Positions 44,668-54,961 of a stretch of DNA of 64,000 bases are shown piece after piece (the stretch's first letter is position 1; each line of letters opens with the position of its first letter). The notes under the pieces are model-generated. The model had not been told where the DNA came from, made no database searches, and worked only from the letters and a program-made list of their open reading frames with translations. This DNA is from Enterobacter cancerogenus. GTDB taxonomy: Bacteria > Pseudomonadota > Gammaproteobacteria > Enterobacterales > Enterobacteriaceae. The DNA lies in NCBI GenBank assembly GCA_000773965.1, contig JRUP01000011.1:62001-126000 (forward strand). Reading direction: 5' to 3'. The translations under genes and the position numbers were made by a program.

Positions 44668-45525
44668 TTAACGCTTGATGGCGTCGATTTTCAGCATGCG
44701 AGCAATCACGATATCCAGCTCTTTCTGATCGAAGATCTGTTTCCAGTCTGGCTTCACAATCTTCTCGCGACCGTATTCCATGGCGATCATACAGGCATCA
44801 GAGAACGGGTTGGTGGCGCGGAAGGCCACGGCCAGTGCGATCTGAATATGGCCATACAGCATCGCTTTGGCCGCTTCTTCCGGCACGCCGCTGTGCTTAA
44901 CGGTCTCATCCAACGCTTCTTTCATGAAAGCGCCCACCATGCAGGCTACGGTTTCTACCAGCGTCGGCTCAAGGTAGGCCAATTGCGTGACGGTAACCCA
45001 ATGCACTTCTTCAACCGGGCCGTACATCACGCTGATCACTTTGCTCAGCTCAGCTTTCTGCGCATCGGAGCCGGTTTCATACGAAGCCGCGACGTGCTGT
45101 ACCGCAGCGATACCACCGAAGGCATCCGCGTGCTCTTCTTTGGTGTAGCGCTCGAGGAATACGGATGGATGGCAAGGGTGCGCCACCGCATATTCGATGC
45201 CATCACGATGGGCGATCAGGTTTGCATAGGCTGCAGCCGGGTCCAGCGTCAGCAGGATCGCACCGGCCTTCATCTGTGGCACCACGCCCTCAGACACTTT
45301 GCCCAGCACGATATCCGGTACCGCCAGAATCACCACGTCACTGACCGGCACAACGGAAGCGGCATCAGACAACTCACGACCTTGCGCCGTCACTTGCTCC
45401 TGCGCCTTCGGTGAGTTCTCGACGTAAAACACCTGGTAGTCGCTTTTCTGGAAGTTAGCAGAAATGCGCATACCCATTTTGCCGCCTGCGCCAATTACGG
45501 TGATGGTTTTCAATGCATTGCTCAT
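44668..45525 (-). CDS. apnO: D-apionate oxidoisomerase-like dehydrogenase
   Basis: A 285-residue protein. The NAD-binding Rossmann start is VIGAGGKMGMRISANFQ (residues ~10-26). AVAHPCHPSVF and a 6-phosphogluconate-dehydrogenase-like helical C-terminal domain follow (TQLAYLEPTLVETVACMVGAFMKEALDETV). This matches the ApnO family, which converts D-apionate to 3-oxo-isoapionate. The assignment leans on the neighbours: OiaC-, LerI- and LerK-like genes form the rest of that pathway. Start and stop overlap of 4 nt with the upstream oiaC-like gene. Cytosolic. Confidence 0.72.
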   Translation of the reverse strand: MSNALKTITVIGAGGKMGMRISANFQKSDYQVFYVENSPKAQEQVTAQGRELSDAASVVPVSDVVILAVPDIVLGKVSEGVVPQMKAGAILLTLDPAAAYANLIAHRDGIEYAVAHPCHPSVFLERYTKEEHADAFGGIAAVQHVAASYETGSDAQKAELSKVISVMYGPVEEVHWVTVTQLAYLEPTLVETVACMVGAFMKEALDETVKHSGVPEEAAKAMLYGHIQIALAVAFRATNPFSDACMIAMEYGREKIVKPDWKQIFDQKELDIVIARMLKIDAIKR

Positions 45526-46340
45526 TGGTATAACTCCTGATCTTGTTTACTACGTAAGAATTCAACGGTACGGCGCGTCCATTCGGCTTCGCGCTCGCAG
45601 GTCAACGCGGCATCGTCCTGCCACGGCAACCAGTGTTCGACAATTTGGTTAATCTCTCTTTCGGCCGGACGTACGCTGGCGATCATCCGGTCATAATCCA
45701 GCAGGCCTTCGCCCATCAGGCAGCCAGCATAGGTAAAGCCGACCCAGCCATCACGACGCGTAAAGGCAAAGTCTTTAATGTGCAGATTGCCGACGCGTGC
45801 GGCGGTGTTGGCAATCACTTGCTCTGGCAATTCCAGGCCAGCCACGCAGTTAGCGGGATCGAGACACACGCACAACCACGGCGACAGAAACTTGTTAATG
45901 ACCGACATCATCGCGCCGCTGTTGACCTGTTCATAGGTCTCCAGGCACAGACGCACCTGCTGACGGGCGAAATCAGGCAACACCGCACCAATCAACTCTG
46001 CCGCTTCATCCAGTGACGGACGGTGATCGGCGGTGTAGAACATGGAGCGCACCACATGGGCATCAAGAATGTTCGCCATATGCAGATAGCGACGCAGATG
46101 CGCAGTGCCTAAGCCACGTGTGCCTAACTCCAGTGTGATGCCCAGCTTGTCGGCCAATTGCCGAAGGTCCTGCAACTGCGCATCAGACCAACTTTCAATC
46201 GCCGGATAATCACATATCTGGAATACCGACACATCCATCTCGGCGGTCTGCTGCAGCATCTGCTCCAGCGTCAGCGGATTGGGCACTTTGCTGGACATGC
46301 GCCAGAAAAAGGCATAGGTACTGAGTCCGATACGGCTCAT
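45522..46340 (-). CDS. oiaC: 3-oxo-isoapionate decarboxylase-like TIM barrel
   Basis: A 272-residue protein of the xylose-isomerase-like (sugar phosphate isomerase/epimerase) fold. It contains FQICDYPAIESWSD, LELGTRGLG, CLETYEQVNSGA, VCLDPANCVAGL and NLHIKDFAF, which offer Glu, Asp and His metal ligands. Members of this family include OiaC, which decarboxylates 3-oxo-isoapionate to L-erythrulose. The assignment is by context; isomerase or epimerase activity is an alternative. It overlaps the LerI-like gene by 1 nt (TAATG) and apnO by 4 nt. Confidence 0.68.
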   Translation of the reverse strand: MSRIGLSTYAFFWRMSSKVPNPLTLEQMLQQTAEMDVSVFQICDYPAIESWSDAQLQDLRQLADKLGITLELGTRGLGTAHLRRYLHMANILDAHVVRSMFYTADHRPSLDEAAELIGAVLPDFARQQVRLCLETYEQVNSGAMMSVINKFLSPWLCVCLDPANCVAGLELPEQVIANTAARVGNLHIKDFAFTRRDGWVGFTYAGCLMGEGLLDYDRMIASVRPAEREINQIVEHWLPWQDDAALTCEREAEWTRRTVEFLRSKQDQELYQ

Positions 46341-47113
46341 TAACGGATCTCCTTCGCCAGCACGCTGGCCTCTTCAATGATTTGCGCCAGTGCATTCGGG
46401 TCATGGGCAAAACGCCCCAGGAAAAGACCATGAACGTCTGACCCCAGGCGCTGAATCAGCCCCGGTCCGGCGCTGCCGCCGTAAATAATTTTTAAGGTGA
46501 TACCCTCCGGCGTTTTCAACTGTTGCAGGCCCGAACACACTGCGCGGATATAGCTATCCGGTGCAGGTTGTGGTGCACCAATCGCCCACTGCGGCTCATA
46601 GGCAAAGAACACCTCGCCTTTTAGACCTTGTTGCACTGCATCAGCCAATGCTTCCGCCAGTTGCTGTTCGCAGAGTGCGATAGCCTGATCCGGCCCGGCC
46701 TGCTGTTCTTCGCCGATGCACAATACCGGCGTTAATCCGTGACGCAGTGACATGGCGACTTTCGCGGCGATCTGCGCTTTGTCTTCATGAAAATGGCGAC
46801 GACGTTCGGCGTGACCGATTTCTGCCAGTGAGCAGCCCAGCTCCTGCAACATGCTGGCGCTGACCTCACCGGTCCAGGCGCCGTTCTCAGCCTGGCAAAC
46901 ATCCTGGCCGCCATAGCGAACCGCTGTTTTTGCGAAAATGTCAGCCACAGCAGGAATAGCCGGATAAGCGGGCAGTACAAACAACCCGACATCACCGTTT
47001 TTCACCGCCGGCAACTGAGCCAATCCGGCGACTTTGCGGCACCAGTCCAGTGTCTGCTGGTAACCGAAATACATTTTCAGGCTGACGCCGAGCCAGATTT
47101 TGGGCTGAGACAT
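46340..47113 (-). CDS. lerI: L-erythrulose-1-phosphate isomerase (TpiA-like)
   Basis: A 257-residue triosephosphate-isomerase-fold enzyme. Catalytic residues are visible: Lys in GVSLKMYF, His in EIGHAERR and Glu in AYEPQWAIG. Phosphate-binding IIYGGSAGPG is present. Divergent TpiA paralogues in tetritol clusters (LerI/EryH) convert L-erythrulose 1-phosphate to D-erythrulose 4-phosphate. The second of two adjacent ATG codons (47113) is preferred, with AAGGAG 7 nt upstream; the first (47116) overlaps the kinase stop. Not the housekeeping tpiA, judging from location and divergence. Confidence 0.8.
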   Translation of the reverse strand: MSQPKIWLGVSLKMYFGYQQTLDWCRKVAGLAQLPAVKNGDVGLFVLPAYPAIPAVADIFAKTAVRYGGQDVCQAENGAWTGEVSASMLQELGCSLAEIGHAERRRHFHEDKAQIAAKVAMSLRHGLTPVLCIGEEQQAGPDQAIALCEQQLAEALADAVQQGLKGEVFFAYEPQWAIGAPQPAPDSYIRAVCSGLQQLKTPEGITLKIIYGGSAGPGLIQRLGSDVHGLFLGRFAHDPNALAQIIEEASVLAKEIR

Positions 47114-47115
47114 CA

Positions 47116-48861
47116 TTACGCTCCTTGCTGAGAGGCTTTATGTTCTTTAAGCAGTTCGCCAACGGTATTGACGATCATCGCCAGTGAAATGGCTCCCGCA
47201 TCTGGCGTACCGACACTTTTTTCGGCTAGCGGACGCGCACGACCCATTTTCGGCACCAGCTGAGCGGTGTCTTGTGCGGCCTTATCGGCTACCTGCGCCG
47301 CCGCCAACCAGGCATCGGTCAGTGAAGCACCCTCTGCGACTGCAGCGTTAAGGCTGTCGCTAAACGGCACCAACACATCGACCATGGTTTTATCGCCCAC
47401 CTTCGCTTTGCCAAAGTGCATAATGCCCTCTTTGGCTTCGCGTACGCCGGTTGCGACGCGTTGCGCATTCGGTGACTGCTGATCGCCAATGGCCGTTCCC
47501 AGCGCAGTCAATGCCACGCCCCACAGTGCACCCGAGGTGCCGCCAGCTTTATCGGCCCAGGCATCCGCAGCACGGCACAACAGGCTGCCTGCACCTGCAC
47601 CACGCGCAGCCACTTCACGCGCCTTCTCCACCGCGCCCAGCACGCCACGTTCCATACCGATACCGTGGTCACCGTCACCGGCCACTGCATCGATATCACC
47701 TAATTTTTTCGCGTTACGCTGTAACAAATCTGCCACTGATTCCAGGATATGTAACACGCGCTGTGCGCTCTGCTGTGACTCAGCTGAAGCCTGCGGCAAT
47801 GCTTCTTCCGTGCTCTCTTCACGCTCTTCCGCACTTAGCGGTTCCGCGATCAGCACGCTTCCTTTGCGATAGGCTGGTGCATTCGCCGGCGCACACCACA
47901 GTGTCTCCAGCTCATCGTCCAGCCACATCAGCGTCAGCGATGCGCCCGCCATGTTGAAGCTGGTAACAAACTCACCGACATCGGGCTGAACCACTTTAAG
48001 TCCTGCAGCGTCCAGCAGTTGTGCCACGCGGCGATACACCACGAACAACTCTTCATACTTCACGGAACCCAAACCGTTGAGGATCACCGCCACGCGATGA
48101 CCTTCAATCTGTTTGACGTCGGCAGGCACTTCGCCTAGCAGACGTTCAACAAACAACTCGGCCAATTCATCGGCACTGGGCACATCAGTCTCACTGATAC
48201 CCGGCTCACCATGGATGCCCAGACCGAGCGCCATGCGCCCTTTCTCGACTTCAAATAACGGATGCGTGGCACCCGGCAAAGTACATCCGGCAAATGCCAC
48301 CCCGAAAGTTCGCGTACGATCGTTAGCGTGTTGTGATTTCTTCAGCACGGTCGCTAAATCATCACCTGCCTCGGAAGAGGCGCAGGCAGCTTTAAACACG
48401 CACAAATCCCCGGCCACACCACGGCGCTTCGCCAGTTCGTCTTTGCTGGCGCTGGAGATATCATCCGTCACCGCCAGAATTTCACAGGCAATACCTTCGG
48501 CACGCAGGCGTTCGCAAGCCTGGCCGAAGTGCAGTACATCGCCCGCATAGTTTCCGAACATCAGCAACACGCCCGCGCCGTTATGCGCCGCTCTTGCCAC
48601 GTTGTAGATCTGCTGAGCAGACGGCGAAGCAAACAGGTTCCCCATGGCTGCGCCGTGTGCCAGACCTTGTCCAACCAACCCGGCGAAGGCCGGATAATGA
48701 CCGGAACCGCCGCCCACAATCACCGCAACCGTATTCGGTTGGCTGCGCGTGCTGCGCACCACACCACCGGTGACCTGACGAACTTTATCGGCGTTGGCGG
48801 CGACAAAGCCTTCAATGAGTTCAGCAGCAAAGGCTGAAGGTTGGTTAAACAGGTACGTCAT
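47116..48861 (-). CDS. lerK: L-erythrulose kinase-type DhaK-DhaL fusion
   Basis: A 581-residue fused dihydroxyacetone-kinase-family enzyme. The DhaK domain spans ~1-330, with GGGSGHYPAFAGLVG, GNYAGDVLHF and the substrate-binding His217 in GIHGEPG. The DhaL ATP domain spans ~370-575, with AVAGDGDHGIGMERGV. The fused form uses ATP directly, unlike PTS-dependent DhaKLM. In apionate and threitol clusters LerK phosphorylates L-erythrulose. It starts 1 nt after the MFS stop, with AGGAG upstream. D-erythrulose or dihydroxyacetone are possible alternatives. Confidence 0.85.
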   Translation of the reverse strand: MTYLFNQPSAFAAELIEGFVAANADKVRQVTGGVVRSTRSQPNTVAVIVGGGSGHYPAFAGLVGQGLAHGAAMGNLFASPSAQQIYNVARAAHNGAGVLLMFGNYAGDVLHFGQACERLRAEGIACEILAVTDDISSASKDELAKRRGVAGDLCVFKAACASSEAGDDLATVLKKSQHANDRTRTFGVAFAGCTLPGATHPLFEVEKGRMALGLGIHGEPGISETDVPSADELAELFVERLLGEVPADVKQIEGHRVAVILNGLGSVKYEELFVVYRRVAQLLDAAGLKVVQPDVGEFVTSFNMAGASLTLMWLDDELETLWCAPANAPAYRKGSVLIAEPLSAEEREESTEEALPQASAESQQSAQRVLHILESVADLLQRNAKKLGDIDAVAGDGDHGIGMERGVLGAVEKAREVAARGAGAGSLLCRAADAWADKAGGTSGALWGVALTALGTAIGDQQSPNAQRVATGVREAKEGIMHFGKAKVGDKTMVDVLVPFSDSLNAAVAEGASLTDAWLAAAQVADKAAQDTAQLVPKMGRARPLAEKSVGTPDAGAISLAMIVNTVGELLKEHKASQQGA

Positions 48862-48862
48862 T

Positions 48863-50197
48863 TTAGTGCTCCTGTGCGATAGAGGTCGGCTGAGACTGCG
48901 GGCGCTGGCGATTCAATAACAGCATAAGGACGGCTGACAGCAGCATGAAGCCACCGACCACGAACATCGGTAACACATAGCTGTTGGTGGCGTCGTGCAG
49001 TGCGCCAGTGATGTAGCCCGCGGAGAAGCCCGCCACGTTTCCTAAGGTGTTGATAAGTGCGATAGCCGCTGCGGCTGACGCGCCGGTCAGGAACTGCGTT
49101 GGCAGCGTCCAGAAGTTAGGCAAGGCAGCAAAGATGGAACTGGCAGTAATCGCGATCACCATGATGGTGGTGAACGGTGAATCCATATACAGCGCCAATG
49201 GCACGCTGATACCACCGGCCAGCGCTGGAATCGCGATGTGCCAGGTTTTGCAACCACGACGGGTGGCATCTTTTGACCAGAAGTACATCACCACAGCCGC
49301 AATCAGGTATGGCACGCCGGTGATCAATCCCTTCTGCATCACGTTAAAGGTAGTGCCGAACTGCTGCTGGAAGCCGCCGATAATGGTTGGCAGGAAGAAG
49401 GCCAGCGCATACAGGCCATAGATAAAGCCGAAGTAGATCAGGCACAGCGTCCACACACGGCCGTTGCCCATGACGGAGCGCAGGCTATGTTTCTTATGGC
49501 CCTGCTTCTGTTGATGCTCCGCTTCCAGCTCGTTGGTCAGCCAGGTCTTCTCATCTGCGGTTAACCATTTCGCCTGACGCGGTGAATCCACCAGCCAGAA
49601 CAGCGCCACAATACCGATCAGAATCGCTGGGATCGAAACACCCAGGAACATCACGCGCCAGCCATCCAGACCAAACAGACCGTGTTGCTCAATCAAACCT
49701 GCCGCCAGGGGCGCACCGAATACGACGGTCAGCGGCTGTGCCAGATAGAACAAGGACAGGATTTTGCTGCGATGACGGCCCGGCACCCACATGCTCAGGT
49801 ACAGAATCGCACCCGGGAAGAAGCCTGCTTCAGCGATACCCAGTAACAGGCGCAGCGTATAGAGGCCTTCGACACTGCTCACCCAGGTGAACAGCAGCGA
49901 GACGATACCCCAGCTGATCATGATGCGTGCCAGCCAGCGACGTGCGCCGAACTTATGCAACGCCAGGTTGCTCGGCACTTCCAGCAGGATATAACCGATA
50001 AAGAAGATGCCGGATGCCAAACCGAACTGCACACCTGTCAGACCGAGGTCCTGCGTCATGCCATTTGGGCCAGCAAAAGAAATTGCGGTGCGGTCAAGGA
50101 AGTTAATAAAGAACATCAGTGCCACGAAAGGCACCAGACGCCAGGAGATTTTGCTGATAGCGGATTTCTCAACCGCCGTCATGTTTTGCTGACTCAT
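48863..50197 (-). CDS. MFS transporter, ACS family (apionate-type importer)
   Basis: A 444-residue, 12-helix transporter. ACS-family blocks are NFLDRTAISFAGPNGM, GYILLEVPSNLALHKFGARRWLARIMISWG and LRLLLGIAEAGFFPGAILYLSMW. It begins the minus-strand operon (GGAGGTGCGTT before the ATG). Likely cargo is the acidic pentose derivative D-apionate, by context. Related ACS transporters carry hexuronates and tartrate. Confidence 0.84.
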   Translation of the reverse strand: MSQQNMTAVEKSAISKISWRLVPFVALMFFINFLDRTAISFAGPNGMTQDLGLTGVQFGLASGIFFIGYILLEVPSNLALHKFGARRWLARIMISWGIVSLLFTWVSSVEGLYTLRLLLGIAEAGFFPGAILYLSMWVPGRHRSKILSLFYLAQPLTVVFGAPLAAGLIEQHGLFGLDGWRVMFLGVSIPAILIGIVALFWLVDSPRQAKWLTADEKTWLTNELEAEHQQKQGHKKHSLRSVMGNGRVWTLCLIYFGFIYGLYALAFFLPTIIGGFQQQFGTTFNVMQKGLITGVPYLIAAVVMYFWSKDATRRGCKTWHIAIPALAGGISVPLALYMDSPFTTIMVIAITASSIFAALPNFWTLPTQFLTGASAAAAIALINTLGNVAGFSAGYITGALHDATNSYVLPMFVVGGFMLLSAVLMLLLNRQRPQSQPTSIAQEH

Positions 50198-50640
50198 AAC
50201 GCACCTCCGTGACGTGCGTGGTTAAAGCTGCTGTTTGGTGTTGACCAGACGCGAAATGAGCGCTGGCTGCAGGTGTACTGAGAGGTACGGTGTAAATGAC
50301 ACATGTTCGAGTCCTCAAGGGGTCTTCTTGTACATTGGTATCGTTATGCGAACAAATGAACACTACACGTATAAATGTACATCCCTCAACTGCAATGATT
50401 GAAAATGTGAGCCTGCTCATGAGATTTGATTTTGGCCCTGAATCGGAAAAATACGCAGAAATGCGGCGCAATCCGCGCGGTATCAGCGCCCTTCGCGCTT
50501 TGCATCACAACATCAGCACGCAAGACATATGAACAACCATTGAACATATGATTGAGTTTGTGGCAGGCTATCGATGAACATCTTCTCGCCTGCATAACAA
50601 ACGTTCAGGCGTCAGAACTAAACCCTGCTGGAGAATGACG
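50198..50640. promoter_or_regulatory. Divergent control region of the apionate-type cluster
   Basis: 443 nt between the MFS and rpiB-like starts with no gene. An 8-bp inverted repeat TGTACATT/AATGTACA (50329-50336, 50374-50381) and a near-symmetric site at 50526-50550 (CATATG-aa-CAA ... TTG-aa-CATATG) are candidate SorC sites, one near each promoter. Confidence 0.5.
50526..50550. promoter_or_regulatory. Candidate SorC operator
   Basis: Interrupted palindrome CATATG-AA-CAA-CCA-TTG-AA-CATATG, about 90 nt before the rpiB-like start. Symmetric outer and inner bases with asymmetric AA spacers suggest a dimer or tetramer site of the cluster regulator; inference. Confidence 0.4.
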
Positions 50641-51099
50641 ATGAAAACTATCGCAATTGGCGCCGATGATGCGGCTATCGAAATGAAAAACATCATTAAA
50701 AAACTGCTTGAAGAGAAAGACTTTCAAGTGACGGACTACACCAATGACGCACAAAATGACCGTCCGATGTACCCGGATGTGGCATTTGCGCTGGCAACCG
50801 CTATCCAGAAGAATGAATTTGAGCGCGGCATCCTGCTGTGCGGCACCGGTATCGGCGTGGCAATCGTGGCCAACAAAGTGGAAGGCGTGCGTGCGGCACA
50901 GTGCCATGACACCTTCTCTGCTGAACGTGCCCGTAAAAGCAACAATGCTCAGATCATGACCATGGGCGCACGCGTTATCGGTCCAGAACTGGCGAAGAAC
51001 ATCGTCAATGCCTGGCTGGCCTCAGAGTTTGAAGGTGGTGGCTCCACCGCCAAAGTCGAGAAGATCGGTTACTACGAACAAGTTTCACATACTAAATAA
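50641..51099 (+). CDS. derI: RpiB/LacAB-type isomerase (D-erythrulose-4-phosphate isomerase)
   Basis: A 152-residue RpiB-family sugar-phosphate isomerase. The catalytic cysteine is in [16 protein letters not shown] (Cys67); [25 protein letters not shown] is also typical. RpiB paralogues in tetrose pathways (DerI/EryI) convert D-erythrulose 4-phosphate to D-erythrose 4-phosphate. The ATG at 50641 is chosen with GGAG 7 nt upstream; ATG 50635 is too close to that SD. Transketolase follows after 29 nt. Ribose-5-phosphate isomerase is the alternative. Confidence 0.82.
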   Translation: MKTIAIGADDAAIEMKNIIKKLLEEKDFQVTDYTNDAQNDRPMYPDVAFALATAIQKNEFERGILLCGTGIGVAIVANKVEGVRAAQCHDTFSAERARKSNNAQIMTMGARVIGPELAKNIVNAWLASEFEGGGSTAKVEKIGYYEQVSHTK

Positions 51100-51128
51100 T
51101 CACCGACTTCTTACCTCTGGAGAACCTT

Positions 51129-53120
51129 ATGTCAACACGCCGGGAAAGAGCCAACGCCATCCGTGCTTTAAGCATGGATGGCGTACAACAAGCCAAGTCA
51201 GGTCATCCGGGTGCCCCGATGGGCATGGCGGATATAGCGGAAGTTTTATGGCTCGACTTTTTACAGCACAATCCAAACAATCCTAAGTGGGCTAACCGCG
51301 ACCGCTTCGTCCTGTCGAATGGCCACGGTTCGATGCTGATTTACAGCCTGCTGCACCTGAGCGGTTATGATCTGCCACTCAGCGAACTGAAGAATTTCCG
51401 TCAGCTGCACTCTAAAACACCCGGTCATCCGGAATACGGTTATACGCCAGGCGTTGAAACCACCACCGGCCCGCTGGGTCAGGGCATCGCCAATGCCGTC
51501 GGCTTCGCGATTGCCGAACGTACGCTGGCGGCGCAGTTTAATCGCCCTGGCCACGACATCGTTGATCACCATACCTATGTGTTTATGGGCGATGGCTGCA
51601 TGATGGAGGGCATTTCGCACGAAGTCTGCTCCATCGCCGGGACGCTGAAGCTGGGGAAACTGGTGGCCTTCTATGATGACAACGGCATCTCTATTGATGG
51701 TCACGTTGATGGCTGGTTCACCGACGATACCGCCGCCCGTTTCGAAGCGTACGGCTGGCACGTGGTGCGTGACGTAGACGGTCATGACGGCGACGCGATT
51801 AAGAAAGCGGTTGAAGCAGCCAAAGCGGTTTCGGACAAGCCTTCTCTGCTGATGTGCAAAACCGTGATTGGTTTTGGCTCACCGAATAAAGCGGGTACCC
51901 ATGATGTGCATGGCGCACCACTGGGCGACGACGAAATTGCACAGACCCGTCAACAGCTGGGCTGGCACCACGCGCCGTTCGAAGTCCCTTCAGAACTTTA
52001 TGCGCAGTGGGATGCGAAAGAAGCCGGCCAGGCGAAAGAGTCCGCGTGGGAGGCAAAAGTCGCGGCTTATGCCGAGGCTTACCCGGAACTTGCGGCGGAG
52101 TTTAACCGTCGTATCAAAGATGCGTTGCCGGATAACTGGGAAACTGAGTCGCAACAGTTTATCGAGCAGCTGCAGGCCAATCCGGCGAAAATTGCCAGCC
52201 GTAAAGCGTCGCAAAATGCGATTGAAGCCTTCGGCAAGATTCTGCCGGAATACCTTGGGGGTTCCGCTGACCTGGCACCCAGCAACCTGACGATGTGGTC
52301 GGGTTCTAAGCCGATCAATGAAGATCCCGCGGGGAATTACATTCATTACGGCGTGCGGGAATTCGGTATGACCGCGATCGCCAACGGTATCGCGCTGCAC
52401 GGTGGTTTCCTGCCTTACACCGCCACCTTCCTGATGTTTGTCGAGTACGCACGCAATGCGGCACGTATGGCGGCGTTGATGAAAGTGCGTCAGATCATGG
52501 TCTACACCCATGACTCCATCGGCTTAGGCGAAGATGGCCCCACCCACCAGCCGGTTGAGCAGATGGCAAGCCTGCGCGTGACGCCAAACATGAGCTTATG
52601 GCGTCCGTGTGATCAGGTCGAGTCTGCGGTGGCATGGAAATACGCGATTGAGCGTGTCAACGGCCCTACTGCCTTAATCTTCTCGCGTCAGAATCTGGCG
52701 CAGCAAGATCGTACTGCTGAACAGTTGGCTAACGTGGTGCGCGGCGGTTATGTGTTGAAAGACAGTGAAGGGGTTCCAGAGCTGATCCTCATCGCCACCG
52801 GTTCAGAAGTTGAGCTGGCGGTTGCTGCGTATGAGCAATTGACGGGCGAGGGCCGTAAGGTGCGCGTGGTTTCGATGCCGTCTACCGATGCCTTCGACAA
52901 GCAGGACGCGGCTTACCGTGAATCTGTGCTCCCTAAAGCGGTGGCCGCGCGTGTGGCGATCGAAGCGGGTATCGCCGATTACTGGTTCAAGTACACCGGT
53001 CTGCACGGCGCGATTGTCGGCATGACCACTTTCGGCGAATCCGCGCCAGCGGAGCTGCTGTTCAAAGAGTTTGGTTTCACCGTGGAAAACGTGGTTCAAA
53101 CGGCGAAATCGATTCTGTAA
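51129..53120 (+). CDS. Transketolase
   Basis: A 663-residue thiamine-diphosphate enzyme. Seen are [32 protein letters not shown], the ThDP motif GDGCMMEG...N (residues ~153-185), [16 protein letters not shown] and [16 protein letters not shown]. It resembles TktA/TktB in length and motifs. In this cluster it would combine erythrose 4-phosphate with a ketose donor to feed fructose 6-phosphate. The housekeeping transketolase is probably elsewhere. CTGGAG lies 7 nt before the ATG; a terminator follows the stop. Confidence 0.92.
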   Translation: MSTRRERANAIRALSMDGVQQAKSGHPGAPMGMADIAEVLWLDFLQHNPNNPKWANRDRFVLSNGHGSMLIYSLLHLSGYDLPLSELKNFRQLHSKTPGHPEYGYTPGVETTTGPLGQGIANAVGFAIAERTLAAQFNRPGHDIVDHHTYVFMGDGCMMEGISHEVCSIAGTLKLGKLVAFYDDNGISIDGHVDGWFTDDTAARFEAYGWHVVRDVDGHDGDAIKKAVEAAKAVSDKPSLLMCKTVIGFGSPNKAGTHDVHGAPLGDDEIAQTRQQLGWHHAPFEVPSELYAQWDAKEAGQAKESAWEAKVAAYAEAYPELAAEFNRRIKDALPDNWETESQQFIEQLQANPAKIASRKASQNAIEAFGKILPEYLGGSADLAPSNLTMWSGSKPINEDPAGNYIHYGVREFGMTAIANGIALHGGFLPYTATFLMFVEYARNAARMAALMKVRQIMVYTHDSIGLGEDGPTHQPVEQMASLRVTPNMSLWRPCDQVESAVAWKYAIERVNGPTALIFSRQNLAQQDRTAEQLANVVRGGYVLKDSEGVPELILIATGSEVELAVAAYEQLTGEGRKVRVVSMPSTDAFDKQDAAYRESVLPKAVAARVAIEAGIADYWFKYTGLHGAIVGMTTFGESAPAELLFKEFGFTVENVVQTAKSIL

Positions 53121-53177
53121 ATGGTCAACGCCAAAAATGGCGTGCGCCTGGCTACATAAGATGTGAGATGCCCCCAG

Positions 53178-53202
53178 GGGCGGCAGGAATGCCGCCCTTT
53201 TT
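53178..53202 (+). terminator. Rho-independent terminator after transketolase
   Basis: GGGCGGCA and TGCCGCCC form an 8-bp stem with GGAA loop, followed by TTTTT. Confidence 0.9.
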
Positions 53203-53373
53203 CAGCCATTTCAACACAGCATCGATTTTTCGCTCGGCGTGACATCATCAATGGCGTCCTCTGGTTGCAGGATGCGTACCTGACTCAACACGAAAATCAC
53301 TCCGCTTATCTTTGCATCCGAATCAGCGTATTCTGTCCTCCGCTTGCCCTTTTCTCACGGAACTGGAGGAAAC

Positions 53374-54390
53374 ATGTCCACCCTACGTTTGCTGATCTCT
53401 GATTCACACGATCCCTGGTTTAACCTCGCGGTGGAAGAGTGCATCTTCCGTCAGATGCCCACCACGCAGCGCGTATTATTCTTATGGCAAAACGCTGAAA
53501 CGGTGGTGATTGGCCGAGCACAAAACCCGTGGAAAGAGTGCAACACGCGTCGGATGGCGGAAGATGGCATTAAACTGGCGCGACGCAGCAGCGGCGGCGG
53601 TGCGGTGTTTCATGATTTGGGCAACGCCTGTTTCACCTTTATGGCCGGCAAACCGGAGTATGACAAAACCGTCTCAACGGCAATCATTTTGCAGGCGCTG
53701 GAAAAACTGGGCATGCCCGCCGAAGCCTCGGGGCGCAACGATATCGTGGTCAATGTGAATGGCGAGATGCGCAAGATTTCCGGTTCCGCCTATCGCGAAA
53801 CGCCGGATCGCGGTTTTCACCACGGCACTTTCCTGATGAGCGCTGATCTGTCGCGCCTTGCCGATTACCTCAACCCGGACATCAAAAAGCTGCAGGCCAA
53901 AGGGATCACCTCGGTGCGTTCACGCGTCGCTAACATCGCGGATTTTATTCCTGATATCCGTTTTGCAGACATCCGTCGTGAGGTGATTGCGGCTTACTTC
54001 GCGCATTACCATGAAACCTGCGAGCCCGAGTTTATTTCACCGGAAGCGCTGCCTGACCTTCCCGGCTTTAAGGAGCAGTTTGCACGCCAGAGCAGCTGGG
54101 AGTGGAATTTTGGTCAGGCGCCCGATTTCTCACATCTGCTGCAAGAGCGTTTTGTCTGGGGTGGTGTTGAGATTCACTTTGACGTTGAGCGTGGCACCAT
54201 TACCCGCAGTCAAATTTTCACCGATAGCCTCAATCCCGCACCGCTAGAAACGCTGGCGATGCAGCTGCAAGGTGTGGCGTATCGCCCGGAGTCACTGCAG
54301 GCTGAACTGCAGAAACTGATTGCGGCGTTTCCGGAACAGCAGAAGGAACTCACCGAACTGACAAACTGGCTGGTGAACAGCATCAGATAA
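53374..54390 (+). CDS. lplA: Lipoate-protein ligase A
   Basis: A 338-residue enzyme, the same length as E. coli LplA. It has [21 protein letters not shown], the lipoate-binding loop [20 protein letters not shown], and [23 protein letters not shown] with the adenylate-contact lysine. It activates free lipoate with ATP and transfers it to E2 and GcvH proteins. GGAGGAAAC precedes the ATG at 53374. The last 8 nt overlap the convergent TetR gene. Confidence 0.95.
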   Translation: MSTLRLLISDSHDPWFNLAVEECIFRQMPTTQRVLFLWQNAETVVIGRAQNPWKECNTRRMAEDGIKLARRSSGGGAVFHDLGNACFTFMAGKPEYDKTVSTAIILQALEKLGMPAEASGRNDIVVNVNGEMRKISGSAYRETPDRGFHHGTFLMSADLSRLADYLNPDIKKLQAKGITSVRSRVANIADFIPDIRFADIRREVIAAYFAHYHETCEPEFISPEALPDLPGFKEQFARQSSWEWNFGQAPDFSHLLQERFVWGGVEIHFDVERGTITRSQIFTDSLNPAPLETLAMQLQGVAYRPESLQAELQKLIAAFPEQQKELTELTNWLVNSIR

Positions 54391-54961
54391 GGTGGCGCTG
54401 CACCAGCGCCTCAATCAGTCCCTGCAATTCTTTTACGCCATCCAGTTGTCGTATATCGCCACACACCACAGCGTTTGAGAGGGCGTCTGCCGCGCCCAGT
54501 AAGCCCCACAGGCTGGATTGCGGCAGCTTCGCCTCAGTAAACCACAGACGAAGCTTTGCCATAAAATCGAGTTGGTATTTGCGCTTCACTTCAGCCAGTT
54601 CAGGCGAGCTATTGAGTGCTGACAGCACATCGGGAATTTCGCGCCCTTGTGTCAGTACACAGTTCACGTAACAAGCGGCTACCGTGCTGGCGCGTTCTGC
54701 CAGATCGTCTCCCGCTTTTGCCATCGCCGCGTCAATGACAGCGTTTTGCCGCACATCGAAGTCCTCATACAGCGCAGCGAGCAAACCGTGGCGGGTGCCA
54801 AAATGCTCATATACCACCGGCTTGCTAACACCCGCTTCGATCGCCACTCGGCCTAGGGTCAGGGCATCGCTGCCGTGCTCTCGCACCAGATTCCATGCTG
54901 TGCCAATCAGCTGCTCGCGGCGGGCATTAAAGGTCATACGCTGGCGCGTCGGTGAGTTCAT
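54383..54961 (-). CDS. TetR family regulator of the quinone-reductase-like operon
   Basis: A 192-residue regulator with a TetR HTH near residues 28-65 ([33 protein letters not shown]). Its start overlaps the stop of the NAD(P)H oxidoreductase gene by 4 nt. Regulator and reductase thus form one operon, whose promoter carries a 27-bp palindrome. It presumably represses this operon and responds to a quinone or electrophile. Its end overlaps lplA by 8 nt. Confidence 0.85.
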   Translation of the reverse strand: MNSPTRQRMTFNARREQLIGTAWNLVREHGSDALTLGRVAIEAGVSKPVVYEHFGTRHGLLAALYEDFDVRQNAVIDAAMAKAGDDLAERASTVAACYVNCVLTQGREIPDVLSALNSSPELAEVKRKYQLDFMAKLRLWFTEAKLPQSSLWGLLGAADALSNAVVCGDIRQLDGVKELQGLIEALVQRHLI

